A stretch of 64,000 nucleotides of DNA from Sphingobacteriales bacterium 50-39. GTDB taxonomy: Bacteria > Bacteroidota > Bacteroidia > Chitinophagales > Chitinophagaceae. Shown here piece after piece: positions 34,769-43,169 of this stretch; the first letter of the stretch is position 1, and every line of letters starts with the position of its first letter. The position numbers were made by a program, and so were the translations under genes. The stretch covers positions 682,001-746,000 of the forward strand of contig MKTZ01000001.1 of NCBI GenBank assembly GCA_001898505.1. Reading direction: 5' to 3'. A model generated the notes under the pieces. It was not told the origin of the DNA. It ran no database searches and saw only the letters and a list, made by a program, of their open reading frames with translations.

Positions 34769-35521
34769 CTACAGGCGATTGGGCTTCAGTTTTTGCAGTA
34801 ACAGTTCTTTTCGGCTGCGGGAGACGTCGATGTGGTTTCCATCAGACATAATAAGGTACCCACCTTCCCCCTTCACATACTTTTGAATTTCATTTATATT
34901 GACCAGATAGGAATGATGGACACGAACGAAGGAACGGCCTTCCAGCACTTCCTCCACCTCCTTCAAATTGCGGCAAGCGGTGATCTTCTGCTGGTTCTTT
35001 AAATGGAAGATGGTATAGTTGCTATCCGACTGACAGTGTGTGATCGAGTCGATCGGCACCATTAGAAGCCCTTCCAGCGTTGGTATGGCAATTCGCTGAT
35101 TGGTAGTAGCCGGTTGATGGAATTTTTGCAATAATATTTCCAGTTGCTGAGGCAATGGCGGCTGGTGTCTTTCCGTCACTTTTTTGACGGCGATTTTCAA
35201 TTCTTCGCGATCCACCGGTTTCAACAGGTAATCCAGTGCGCTGAATTTTATAGCTTTTATGGCATATTGGTCGTAACTAGTCGTGAAGATCAGTTCAAAC
35301 CCAATCTCAGGCAGCCGCTCGATCATCTCAAACCCGTTCATATGCGGCATTTCAATATCAAGGAATACCAGTTGGGGATTATGGGAAGGTATTTCCTGCA
35401 AGGCGGAAGCGCCGGAATTACAGATGGCTGCCACTTCCACTTCCGGACAATATCGCCGAAGCATGGTTGCAAGGGATTCCGAACAATCCGGTTCGTCATC
35501 CACGATAATTGCTTTTAACAT
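34769..35521 (-). CDS. LytTR-family response regulator
   Basis: 250 residues: receiver domain (1-~120) with VDDEPDCSESL, phospho-acceptor Asp in LVFLDIEMPHMNG and Lys in LLKPVD; LytTR DNA-binding domain (~145-245; RIAIPTLEGLLMVPIDSITHCQSDSNYT and VRVHHSYLVNINEI). Its start overlaps the stop of the sensor kinase gene by 7 bp, so they form one two-component pair. LytTR proteins bind tandem repeats in target promoters. Adjacent GH97 remnant and glycan genes suggest a carbohydrate signal, which is inference. Confidence 0.95.
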   Translation of the reverse strand: MLKAIIVDDEPDCSESLATMLRRYCPEVEVAAICNSGASALQEIPSHNPQLVFLDIEMPHMNGFEMIERLPEIGFELIFTTSYDQYAIKAIKFSALDYLLKPVDREELKIAVKKVTERHQPPLPQQLEILLQKFHQPATTNQRIAIPTLEGLLMVPIDSITHCQSDSNYTIFHLKNQQKITACRNLKEVEEVLEGRSFVRVHHSYLVNINEIQKYVKGEGGYLIMSDGNHIDVSRSRKELLLQKLKPNRL

Positions 35522-38500
35522 AGTTTAGGTTTTATCCGCAATATTACTTTTGTTCCTGTGGCATGTCCAGCCTCGTCGAACAGGTCTTCTATGACAAAAT
35601 CATTTTCTGTCGGGCCGGCGTTACCGTTGATCAATGTCAGACGCTGCCGGGTGATCTGGATCCCCATCGACTTGTTCTTCTCCACGGATTTACTCTCTGC
35701 TGCTTTGGCGAATGAGCGGCCGACCCCGTTGTCCTCGACAATCCCGACCAGGGTATTTCCTTCCGCCCTGATCGATATTTTTAGCCAGCCCGGCTCTGTC
35801 TTATGCATCAAACCATGCCAAACCGCATTTTCGACAAATGGCTGGAACAGGAGGGGCGGAATGAACAGGTCTTTTGCCTCTATACACGGGTCCATATGGA
35901 TGCACCAGGTGAAGGCTTGTTTATAACGAAGCTGTTCCATTTCGAGGTACAGCCCTAACATTTGCATCTCATCTTCCAGCGGTATATAGGATCTTTTCGA
36001 ATTGTTCAGTACTGTTCGTATCAACCGGGAGAATTTGGTAAGATAGTCAGACGCTGCCTCTGTTTCGTTTTTTGTAATAAAATTATTGATCGAGCTGAGA
36101 CAATTGAAAATGAAGTGGGGGTTCATCTGAGCCCGCAATGCCTGCATCTCCAGTTCCCGGAGCATGCCACGTTCCCGTTCCTTACGGATCAACCGTCGTC
36201 GCTGCATCCGGTCGAATAGAAATATGGCTGTCCCCAGGACCAGTATATACAAGCCATATGCCCACCAACTCCTCCACCAGGGGCCGGAAATAATCAGAGG
36301 AATAGTTTTTTCCGCCGAGGCGCCATTGGTACTATTGGAGACTTTTATCTTAAAAACATAGTTGCCGGGAGCCACGTTAAAATAATAGGCTCTTTGATCA
36401 GCGTCGGCCGGTCGCCAATCCAGGTCATAATTTTCCAGCCTGTAATAAAAGCTCTTATCGTCCGGACTGTTATAATCGATGGCCGTAAAGCCCAGGGAAA
36501 ATGTGTTTTGATCGTATTGAAGCCGGATGCTGTTGGCCTGTGCAACCGGCTGTTGCAGTGGTCCGTTAGATCCTTCTTTAATGAGCTGCCCTTTCAGCCA
36601 TAAGTTGGTAAGCTCAATTTTCGGAACATCGGAAGTTATGATCAGCTTGTCGGGGTAGAAACTGTAATAGCCGGCGCCGGTGCCAAAAAATATCTGACCA
36701 TCCTGCCCTTTATAGGCCGCTGTGCCTGAGTAGTCTCCCTGGTTGGGAGCCCCCTCTACTCCATTCCTGCTATTATATAGAATGACCCTTTCCCTTGTCC
36801 TGTCGATCCGAAATATTCCGGAAGAAGAAGCTAACCAAAGGCTATTTTGATCATCCCCGACAATAGCCGCGACGTTGCTGATCCGGCGTCCGGCATTGCC
36901 TTCTCCGAAAAGCAGGAAGTCATCAGACTTTTCATTATAGCGATAGAGCCCGTTTGATGATCCTATCCATAGGATGCCGTCCGCATCCTTATACATACAG
37001 GTAACAAAAACGCTGGGCAGGTAAAGCTTACACCGCCCTGTCTGCCTGTTCATCCTGTTCAGGCCCGCATAGTAGCCGCCCGCCCAAAGCTCGTTCGGTC
37101 CCGCATCGAGGATATACGTTATCAAATAGGTGCTCAGGCTGGTCGTGTCATCGGGGCTTTTCCGGTAGTGCGTAAATTTACCCGTCGTTCGATCCATATA
37201 ATCCAGTCCATTCTCAGTGGCCAGCCATAAATTGGATTGGCTGTCTTCGAGGATATGATATACATCGTTGCCGCAGAGGCTTTCCTTGTTGACCGGGTCA
37301 TGCTGATATCTTTTGAAGACCCCTGTTTTGGGGTTGAACCAATTGATCCCTCCTCCGTAGGTTGCCACCCAGAAATTGCCTTGCTTCTCCTTAAAGATAT
37401 AGGTTACCTTATTGTTGCTCAAACTATTTGAGTTTGCCGGATCATACTGGTATAGCCGGGAAGCTCCATTGGTAAGGTCTTTACGTAGAAGTCCTGTTTC
37501 CGTTCCCAGCCAGAGAACATGGGAAGAGTCTTCATAAAAGGTATGGACCCTGCCGGCATTGGTCTCGTGAAGAGAAATATTATTGGTGAAGAGATCAATC
37601 CTATAAAGGTTAGGTTCCTGAGTAGCAAGCCAAAGCTGGCCGTCGCGTGAAGCACATGTCCACCAGCAGCTTTTATCTTTCAGATTGCCCGGCTGATCGG
37701 TGCTGCTACCGAAGTGCGTTAGTTTTTTGGTGACTGGATCGTAGCGGTTCATTCCATTTCCAAATGTCCCGATCCATATATATCCCAGGGCGTCTTCCGT
37801 GATAAAGGTGATATGGTCGCCCATATTTGGAGCCACAGGCGGGCGGCTGAGCTGGTCTGGTTTGGCCGGGTCATAACGATGCCGCTGGAACAGCCCGGTG
37901 TGTCTGTCCATTGTATGCAACCCGTCCCCTCCCGTGCCTACCCAGAAAACGCCCCGGCTGTCCTCGAAGATGGATCTTACCTTATTGTTGATCAGGCAAT
38001 GGGGATTCCCGGGGTCGGCCATATAACGTGTAAAAGTTCCTGTTTCCCGGTGCAGGCGGTTCAAACCGCCCTTGTCAGCCGGCTCTATCCAGGGGAATCC
38101 CGTCCCAACCCAAAGAGTACCTTCATGGTCCTCGTAGAGGTCCCGCACAATGGGGTCACTCAGTGTAGTGGAGTCCGACGCCTGGCTCAGGAAATGTTTG
38201 AACCTGCCGGTGGTTCTATCCAGGAGATCCAGTCCGCCGTGCGTGGCTACCCAAAAGTTGCCCAGGTGATCCACTAACAGCATCGTTACGCTGTCATTTA
38301 TCAAGCTACCGGGGTCGTCGGCCCGATGGCGGAAATGGGTAAAAGAATTGGTAACAGGGTCAAATCTATCAAAGCCCATTCCCATGAAGCCGATCCAAAC
38401 AATCCCCGCGGAGTCAGCCATGATGAATTCGGGATACCGGCCACCGAGCGAGTTGGGGTTTTGGGGATCGTGGGAAAACCGGGTCATTCGTGTGCCGTCA

Positions 38501-38694
38501 TACCGGGTGATACAGCGATTATCCTGATCCGAAAACCACATGACACCTTTTGGATCGCAGGCAATGGAGTTGATCCTTCCCACGGTTATCCCGTTCGCGC
38601 CCGGGACCAGGATGAAGTTTACCTGCTGGGTTTGGGCGGGGCAGTCCCCGAGTGTGAGTAGCAGAAAGATATATGGAAAGTGATACTTCTTCAT
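35515..38694 (-). CDS. Propeller-type sensor histidine kinase (LytS/His_kinase class)
   Basis: 1059 residues from the ATG at 38694, which starts the signal peptide (MKKYHFPYIFLLLTLGDCPAQ); an upstream in-frame ATG at 38712 lies in the promoter. Periplasmic part: two seven-bladed propellers of Reg_prop repeats (e.g. GVMWFSDQDNRCITRYDG, GVFWVGTGGDGLHTMDR), then a Y_Y_Y domain, one membrane helix (WWAYGLYILVLGTAIFLF), and a cytoplasmic His_kinase domain with MNPHFIFN (phospho-acceptor His) and the ATPase box VEDNGVGRS. Architecture is that of hybrid-two-component glycan sensors but with the regulator as a separate gene. A TATCTTTG box lies 15 nt upstream. Confidence 0.93.
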   Translation of the reverse strand: MKKYHFPYIFLLLTLGDCPAQTQQVNFILVPGANGITVGRINSIACDPKGVMWFSDQDNRCITRYDGTRMTRFSHDPQNPNSLGGRYPEFIMADSAGIVWIGFMGMGFDRFDPVTNSFTHFRHRADDPGSLINDSVTMLLVDHLGNFWVATHGGLDLLDRTTGRFKHFLSQASDSTTLSDPIVRDLYEDHEGTLWVGTGFPWIEPADKGGLNRLHRETGTFTRYMADPGNPHCLINNKVRSIFEDSRGVFWVGTGGDGLHTMDRHTGLFQRHRYDPAKPDQLSRPPVAPNMGDHITFITEDALGYIWIGTFGNGMNRYDPVTKKLTHFGSSTDQPGNLKDKSCWWTCASRDGQLWLATQEPNLYRIDLFTNNISLHETNAGRVHTFYEDSSHVLWLGTETGLLRKDLTNGASRLYQYDPANSNSLSNNKVTYIFKEKQGNFWVATYGGGINWFNPKTGVFKRYQHDPVNKESLCGNDVYHILEDSQSNLWLATENGLDYMDRTTGKFTHYRKSPDDTTSLSTYLITYILDAGPNELWAGGYYAGLNRMNRQTGRCKLYLPSVFVTCMYKDADGILWIGSSNGLYRYNEKSDDFLLFGEGNAGRRISNVAAIVGDDQNSLWLASSSGIFRIDRTRERVILYNSRNGVEGAPNQGDYSGTAAYKGQDGQIFFGTGAGYYSFYPDKLIITSDVPKIELTNLWLKGQLIKEGSNGPLQQPVAQANSIRLQYDQNTFSLGFTAIDYNSPDDKSFYYRLENYDLDWRPADADQRAYYFNVAPGNYVFKIKVSNSTNGASAEKTIPLIISGPWWRSWWAYGLYILVLGTAIFLFDRMQRRRLIRKERERGMLRELEMQALRAQMNPHFIFNCLSSINNFITKNETEAASDYLTKFSRLIRTVLNNSKRSYIPLEDEMQMLGLYLEMEQLRYKQAFTWCIHMDPCIEAKDLFIPPLLFQPFVENAVWHGLMHKTEPGWLKISIRAEGNTLVGIVEDNGVGRSFAKAAESKSVEKNKSMGIQITRQRLTLINGNAGPTENDFVIEDLFDEAGHATGTKVILRIKPKLC

Positions 38695-38709
38695 ATAGCA
38701 GCCGGCAGT

Positions 38710-38717
38710 CAAAGATA
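38710..38717 (-). promoter_or_regulatory. -7 promoter box (TATCTTTG) of the LytS-type kinase gene
   Basis: Exact TAnnTTTG match on the minus strand, 15 nt before the ATG at 38694; no obvious -33. Confidence 0.5.
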
Positions 38718-38776
38718 CATATTCTATAAAGGTCGGGCCTGCCGCGGCACGAGGGGAGTCAGAATGCGTATCCCGT

Positions 38777-39172
38777 CTATTTGGGTGACGAAACGACTAA
38801 TTGGTCGTGTAATCGCTGGAGCGCGCCGGCTGGGTCGCTGCAAAAACCGGGATGTACCTTAGATGTCTGGAGGATGGTGCTGCGGGTGGCGGTGAGCCAG
38901 CGAAAGCGGGAAGCTATGTCCAGTGCGCCGATGGGACCTCCTTCGGGGCTGCCGAGGGCGATCTGCCGGAAGGCTTCCAGGTGTTCCCGGACCTCTGCGA
39001 GGTCGATGCCGGGAAAAAGCGCTTTGAGCCGGGCTTCGTCCAGGGTGAAGATCGTTTGCAGGAATTTTTGTTTCGGGCAATAGAGTATGACCCCGACATT
39101 CAGGAACTCTTCGCGCTCGACCCGAGGCACAACACGAAGGACGGCGTATTCAAACAAGTGACTGTCTGGCAT
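38777..39172 (-). CDS. DUF3037 protein, partner of HipA-like kinase
   Basis: 131 residues. The start FEYAVLRVVPRVEREEFLNVGVILYC is diagnostic for DUF3037. No enzymatic motif. It overlaps the end of the HipA-like gene by 23 bp, and these two families are commonly found as a pair in bacteria, so it is probably a binding partner or regulator of the kinase-like protein. It is cytoplasmic and has no signal peptide. Function unknown. Confidence 0.88.
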   Translation of the reverse strand: MPDSHLFEYAVLRVVPRVEREEFLNVGVILYCPKQKFLQTIFTLDEARLKALFPGIDLAEVREHLEAFRQIALGSPEGGPIGALDIASRFRWLTATRSTILQTSKVHPGFCSDPAGALQRLHDQLVVSSPK

Positions 39173-39947
39173 GTTGCGCTGCTTTTATAATGGTTTTGGA
39201 TTGGGTGAGGCGGATGGTCAGGAATTCGGTATAGACCTCTTTTATATCGCGGACTGACATATCCAGGGACCAGCCGGTGAGCCATTCATCGGGTATCAGC
39301 TGGACGATGGCGCTGATCTTTTCGGGAGTAAGGATATGGTGGAAGGCGTCGTCTATTTGTTCAAGTCTCGTAGCGTATGGCAGAAGCACATGATCTTTTA
39401 CCATTGCAAAGGGTTTGACCGCCTGCTCTTTCCAGTTGTCCCATGCATGATGAAAATAGAGGGAGGCGCCATGGTCGATGAGCCAAAGCTCTTTATTCCA
39501 TACCAGCATATTGGTGTTGCGGGCTGTGCGGTCCACATTGGTGAGGAGGCAGTCGAGCCATACGATGCGGGAGGCCAGGAGCGGGTCCACCTTATTGACG
39601 ACGGGGTCGAAGGTGATGGAGCCGGAGAGATAATGCAACCCCAGATTAAGTCCTACGCTGGCTTTGAGGAGGTCCTGGATCTCTTCATCGGGTTCGCTGC
39701 GGCCAAAGGCGGTGTCGAGCCGGGCAAAAACGATCTCGGGTACCTTCAGGTCCAGGGTGCGTGCAAACTCGCCGCCGATGAGCTCGGCGATCAGGGATTT
39801 GATGCCCTGGCCGGCGCCTCTGAACTTCAGGACGTACAAAAATCCGTCGTCCGCCTCGGCGATGGCAGGCAAGGAGCCGCCTTCCCGCAACGGGGTAACA
39901 TAACGGGTGACGTTCACGGTGCGGAGGGATGGGTGGCGGTTATCCAT
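39150..39947 (-). CDS. HipA-like Ser/Thr kinase-fold protein
   Basis: 265 residues from the ATG at 39947 (a TTG three codons upstream is also open). The N-lobe reads DDGFLYVLKFRGAGQGIKSLIAELIGGEFAR (Lys and Glu for ATP), the catalytic segment WLDCLLTNVDRTARNTNML corresponds to the HipA loop with catalytic Asp and Asn, and LIDHGASL is the metal-binding segment. So the active site looks complete. It is about 60 percent of the length of E. coli HipA and lacks the N-terminal subdomain; no HipB-like DNA-binding gene is near, the partner is DUF3037. A -7 box TATCTTTG (39954-39961) lies 6 nt upstream. Confidence 0.85.
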   Translation of the reverse strand: MDNRHPSLRTVNVTRYVTPLREGGSLPAIAEADDGFLYVLKFRGAGQGIKSLIAELIGGEFARTLDLKVPEIVFARLDTAFGRSEPDEEIQDLLKASVGLNLGLHYLSGSITFDPVVNKVDPLLASRIVWLDCLLTNVDRTARNTNMLVWNKELWLIDHGASLYFHHAWDNWKEQAVKPFAMVKDHVLLPYATRLEQIDDAFHHILTPEKISAIVQLIPDEWLTGWSLDMSVRDIKEVYTEFLTIRLTQSKTIIKAAQHARQSLV

Positions 39948-39953
39948 GACGGG

Positions 39954-39961
39954 CAAAGATA
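39954..39961 (-). promoter_or_regulatory. -7 promoter box (TATCTTTG) of the HipA-like/DUF3037 pair
   Basis: Exact TAnnTTTG match on the minus strand, 6 nt before the ATG at 39947, implying a nearly leaderless message. Confidence 0.5.
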
Positions 39962-40016
39962 TTCGTTACTGTCCTGATATTGAAGAAAAAGAGAATTTAG
40001 GGCTACCTTGCGGCCT

Positions 40017-40898
40017 ATGAGTTTTTTAGACGTATCGCTAGGGGATGTGCGTATGGTCCTTTCGAAAGGGTGGAAAATGGCTGTTGCGGGGGAGACGGGA
40101 TCGGGGAAGACGACCCTTTTGAAGACGATGGCGGGGCTGGCGCAGGCGGAGAAGGGGACCGTGTCATTCGAGGGGCAGCGGGTTTTGGGACCTTTGGAAA
40201 AGCTGATACCGGGGCATCCGGGTATCGCCTATCTTTCTCAACAATTTGAATTACCACAACATTTACGGATCGAGCAGGTGCTGGAATATGCCAATGAACT
40301 GCCGGAAGAGGAGGCGCAGGAGCTGTTCAGGGTATGCCAGATCGACCACCTGATGAAGCGAAAGACCCACCAACTGTCCGGCGGGGAGCGGCAGCGGATC
40401 GCGCTGGCCAAATTACTTATTGCGTCGCCGCGATTGCTGTTGTTGGATGAACCTTTTTCCAACCTGGATATGATCCACAAGGAAGTGTTGAAATCCGTGA
40501 TAAGGGACATCGGGCAAAGACTCGATATCACCTGTATGCTGGTGTCGCATGATCCTTTGGATACTTTATCGTGGGCTGACGAGATACTGGTGCTGCGGGA
40601 TGGGAAAGTGGTGCAGCAGGGGCCGCCTATGCAGGTTTACCAGACTCCCGTGGATGAATATGTGGCGGGATTGTTTGGAAAATACAACCTTATCGACGGG
40701 AGGATCGTGCGGCCGGAACAGATCGGGATCCTTTCTGTTGAACGACCGGGAGTGTTGAAGGGCAGGATAGAAACAATGAGCTTTTGGGGAAGCTTTTTTG
40801 AGGCGACTGTCCTGACGGACAGCGGGCTTTATCTTACTGTACGGGTATGGGGGACCAGCCTGGCGGCGGGTGATCTTGTGTACGTGACTGTACCGTAA
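40017..40898 (+). CDS. ABC transporter ATP-binding protein with TOBE-like C-terminus
   Basis: 293 residues from the ATG at 40017. Walker A GETGSGKTTLL, Q-loop near LSQQFELPQ, signature LSGGERQRIALAKLL, Walker B LLLLDEPFSNLD and H-loop LVSHDPLD are all intact. The last ~70 residues (IVRPEQIGILSV ... LTVRVWGTSLAAGDLVYVTVP) form a TOBE-like beta barrel as in PotA/CysA/MalK importers. No permease or binding-protein gene adjoins, so its membrane partner lies elsewhere. A TACCTTG element (one T short of consensus) ends 6 nt before the ATG. zwf starts 23 nt after its stop; co-transcription is possible. Confidence 0.92.
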   Translation: MSFLDVSLGDVRMVLSKGWKMAVAGETGSGKTTLLKTMAGLAQAEKGTVSFEGQRVLGPLEKLIPGHPGIAYLSQQFELPQHLRIEQVLEYANELPEEEAQELFRVCQIDHLMKRKTHQLSGGERQRIALAKLLIASPRLLLLDEPFSNLDMIHKEVLKSVIRDIGQRLDITCMLVSHDPLDTLSWADEILVLRDGKVVQQGPPMQVYQTPVDEYVAGLFGKYNLIDGRIVRPEQIGILSVERPGVLKGRIETMSFWGSFFEATVLTDSGLYLTVRVWGTSLAAGDLVYVTVP

Positions 40899-40921
40899 AA
40901 AAATTGCCTATATTTATTCCT

Positions 40922-42436
40922 ATGAAAACAAATCCTCTTAAGAAAGTTCCCTGCGCCAACATTACCATTTTCGGAGCAAAAGGTGATCTTACGAATCGCA
41001 AGCTAATTCCAGCCCTTTATAATTTATTTATCGAGAATCATTTGCCGCCGGCATTCGCCATCTATTGCGTAGATGCCATACAGATAGATGAGGCACAGTT
41101 CAAGGATGAGCTGCTGGCGGGTGTCAACTCCTTTAGCCGTAATGGCGCTGCCAATCCCGTGCAGTGGAAGGACTTTGCCGCACGCCTCGTGTATTTACAG
41201 GGAGATTTTTTGAAGGAGGAGACCTATCTGGGGTTGAAGGCGAAGATGGAGAGCTTTGACAAGGAGCACTCGATAAGGGCAACCCGTATGTATTATTTTG
41301 CCACGGCGCCCCGCTTTATCGAAGTGATCGCGGATGGGCTGAGCAAGTACAAGCTGGCGACGAAGCAGCTGTTAGACAGGATCGTCGTGGAGAAGCCGTT
41401 TGGTACGGACCTGGAGACCGCCAGGAAGCTCAACCGATACCTCACCAAACGATTTGCCGAAAAACAGATCTATAGAATAGACCATTATCTGGGTAAGGAG
41501 ACGGTGCAGAATATCCTGGCCTTCAGATTTGCCAACTATGTGTTCGAGCCTTTGTGGAACCGGAAGTTCATAGACCATATACAGATCAGCCTGGCCGAGG
41601 AGGTTGGGGTTGGAAAGCGGGGCGGCTATTATGACAGCGCCGGCGCCTTGCGGGATATGATCCAGAACCACCTGCTCCAACTGGTGTGTGTCATTGGTAT
41701 GGAATGCCCGAAGGAGTATGAGGCCGAGCATATCCGGGATGCAAAGACGAGAGTGATGAAGAGCGTAAAGCTATATTCCCCGGAACAGGTGTTCAAGGAT
41801 GTCGTGCGGGGACAATATACGGAGGGGGATATCAATGGCGTCGAGCGTCCGGGATACCGGGAGGAGCCGCAGGTGGCGTCGGGCAGCGATACGGAAACCT
41901 ATGTGGCAGCCAAAATGTTTATCGACAATGAGCGGTGGAGGGGCGTGCCATTCTTTCTCCGTACAGGCAAGTCGCTGCCCAGGCAATCCTCTGTCATCGT
42001 GATACAATTCAAGGACTCGCCGCATAGGATATTCAAGGATGACATCGTTCCCAACCGGCTGATCATTAGCATCCAGCCTGAGCTGGAGATAAGTTTGTTG
42101 TTCGAGAGCAAGATCCCGGGGCTGGAGATGAAGCTGTTCCCCGTGGAGATGGATTTTATGTACCAGGATGCCTATACGGGCAATGTGCCGGAAGCCTATG
42201 AGGCACTGCTGTTGGATGTGCTGGAGGGAGATGCTACTTTGTTCATGCGCGCCGACCAGGTGGAAGCCGCCTGGAAGGTGGTGATGCCGGTACTGGATGC
42301 CTGGAAGAAATATCCTTCCAAAAAGCTGCATTTTTATAAATCGGGTACCTGGGGACCTGTTGCCGCGGATGCCTTGTTAAAGCCGTTTGCGAAAGAATGG
42401 TTCCGGCTGCCGGAAAGAAATAACCATCATGAATAA
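40922..42436 (+). CDS. zwf: Glucose-6-phosphate 1-dehydrogenase
   Basis: 504 residues from the ATG at 40922 (a TTG at 40904 is less likely). The N-terminal Rossmann motif is TIFGAKGDLTNRKL (usual GASGDL; Lys replaces Ser). The substrate site RIDHYLGKETVQN is intact, followed by the conserved EPLWNRKFIDHIQI and LRDMIQNHLLQL. It converts glucose-6-phosphate to 6-phosphogluconolactone and reduces NADP+ (or NAD+) as the first step of the oxidative pentose phosphate pathway in the cytoplasm. The usual pgl and gnd neighbours are absent; a near-consensus -7 box (TATATTTA, 40909-40916) suggests its own promoter. Confidence 0.97.
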   Translation: MKTNPLKKVPCANITIFGAKGDLTNRKLIPALYNLFIENHLPPAFAIYCVDAIQIDEAQFKDELLAGVNSFSRNGAANPVQWKDFAARLVYLQGDFLKEETYLGLKAKMESFDKEHSIRATRMYYFATAPRFIEVIADGLSKYKLATKQLLDRIVVEKPFGTDLETARKLNRYLTKRFAEKQIYRIDHYLGKETVQNILAFRFANYVFEPLWNRKFIDHIQISLAEEVGVGKRGGYYDSAGALRDMIQNHLLQLVCVIGMECPKEYEAEHIRDAKTRVMKSVKLYSPEQVFKDVVRGQYTEGDINGVERPGYREEPQVASGSDTETYVAAKMFIDNERWRGVPFFLRTGKSLPRQSSVIVIQFKDSPHRIFKDDIVPNRLIISIQPELEISLLFESKIPGLEMKLFPVEMDFMYQDAYTGNVPEAYEALLLDVLEGDATLFMRADQVEAAWKVVMPVLDAWKKYPSKKLHFYKSGTWGPVAADALLKPFAKEWFRLPERNNHHE

Positions 42437-42486
42437 TGGGCGGGCGGCTAGGGAATGGTCCGGGAGATGCCCTTGCGCGATACGCC

Positions 42487-43116
42487 CTAAACGATGCGTT
42501 CGCTGATGGCTTTGGCAATGGCTTCTTTGCCGCAGTTGACATGCAGCTTCCTATAAATATTCTTCAGGTGTGAGCGGACGGTGTCGAAGGCGAGGTTCAT
42601 TTCCGACGCGATAGATTTTATACTATAGCCTTTGGTGAGCCATTGGAGGACCTCTATCTCCCTTGCGGAGAGATCATATTTTTTGGCGCCGGCTGCTCCG
42701 GACTGGAAGCTGAGGAGGACCTTGCGGGCGATGGTGGGGGACATGGGGGCGCCGCCTTCCAGCACTTCCTGGATGGCGTCGAAGAGGCGGGCGGGGGAGG
42801 TTTTTTTCAGGAGATAACCGTTGGCGCCGGCACAGAGGCATTGAAAGAGTTTTTCGTCGTCTTCGAAGACGGTGTACATGATGACGGCGGTGTGGGGGCG
42901 TGCCTCTTTTATCAGCTTCACGCCTGTGATGCCGCTTTCACCGGGCATGTCGATGTCCATGAGGACGACGTCGGGCTTGTAGACGCGGACGATGGTGGCT
43001 GCTTCATCACAGCGGCCATAGTTGCCTACGACCTCGTAGTCGTTCATCTGCAGGAGGTGTGTGAGGGTCTCCCGGAGGCGGTCGTTGTCTTCGAAGATGG
43101 CGATGCGGGTGGGCAT
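42487..43116 (-). CDS. NarL/LuxR-family response regulator
   Basis: 209 residues from the ATG at 43116; an in-frame upstream start (43242) reads back into the kinase gene. Receiver domain with FEDNDRL, phospho-acceptor Asp in VLMDIDMPGESG, and Lys in LLKKTSP; then a LuxR helix-turn-helix (LSAREIEVLQWLTKGYSIKSIASEMNLAFDTVRSHLKNIYRKL). It follows the sensor kinase after 53 nt and is its partner. No further output domain. Signals are probably the same as those sensed by the propeller domain of the kinase. Confidence 0.95.
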   Translation of the reverse strand: MPTRIAIFEDNDRLRETLTHLLQMNDYEVVGNYGRCDEAATIVRVYKPDVVLMDIDMPGESGITGVKLIKEARPHTAVIMYTVFEDDEKLFQCLCAGANGYLLKKTSPARLFDAIQEVLEGGAPMSPTIARKVLLSFQSGAAGAKKYDLSAREIEVLQWLTKGYSIKSIASEMNLAFDTVRSHLKNIYRKLHVNCGKEAIAKAISERIV

Positions 43117-43169
43117 AGTGTAAATGTAGCGTAAATTTCGAGGTGGGGAATCACTCTTTTGGGGGAGGT

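Noticed and set aside
34769-38694. Hybrid two-component system (single-chain HTCS)
   Set aside because: Kinase and regulator are separate ORFs overlapping by 7 bp; no fusion of receiver or DNA-binding domain to the kinase.
39150-39947. Classical HipBA toxin-antitoxin
   Set aside because: No HipB-like helix-turn-helix gene adjoins; the partner is DUF3037.
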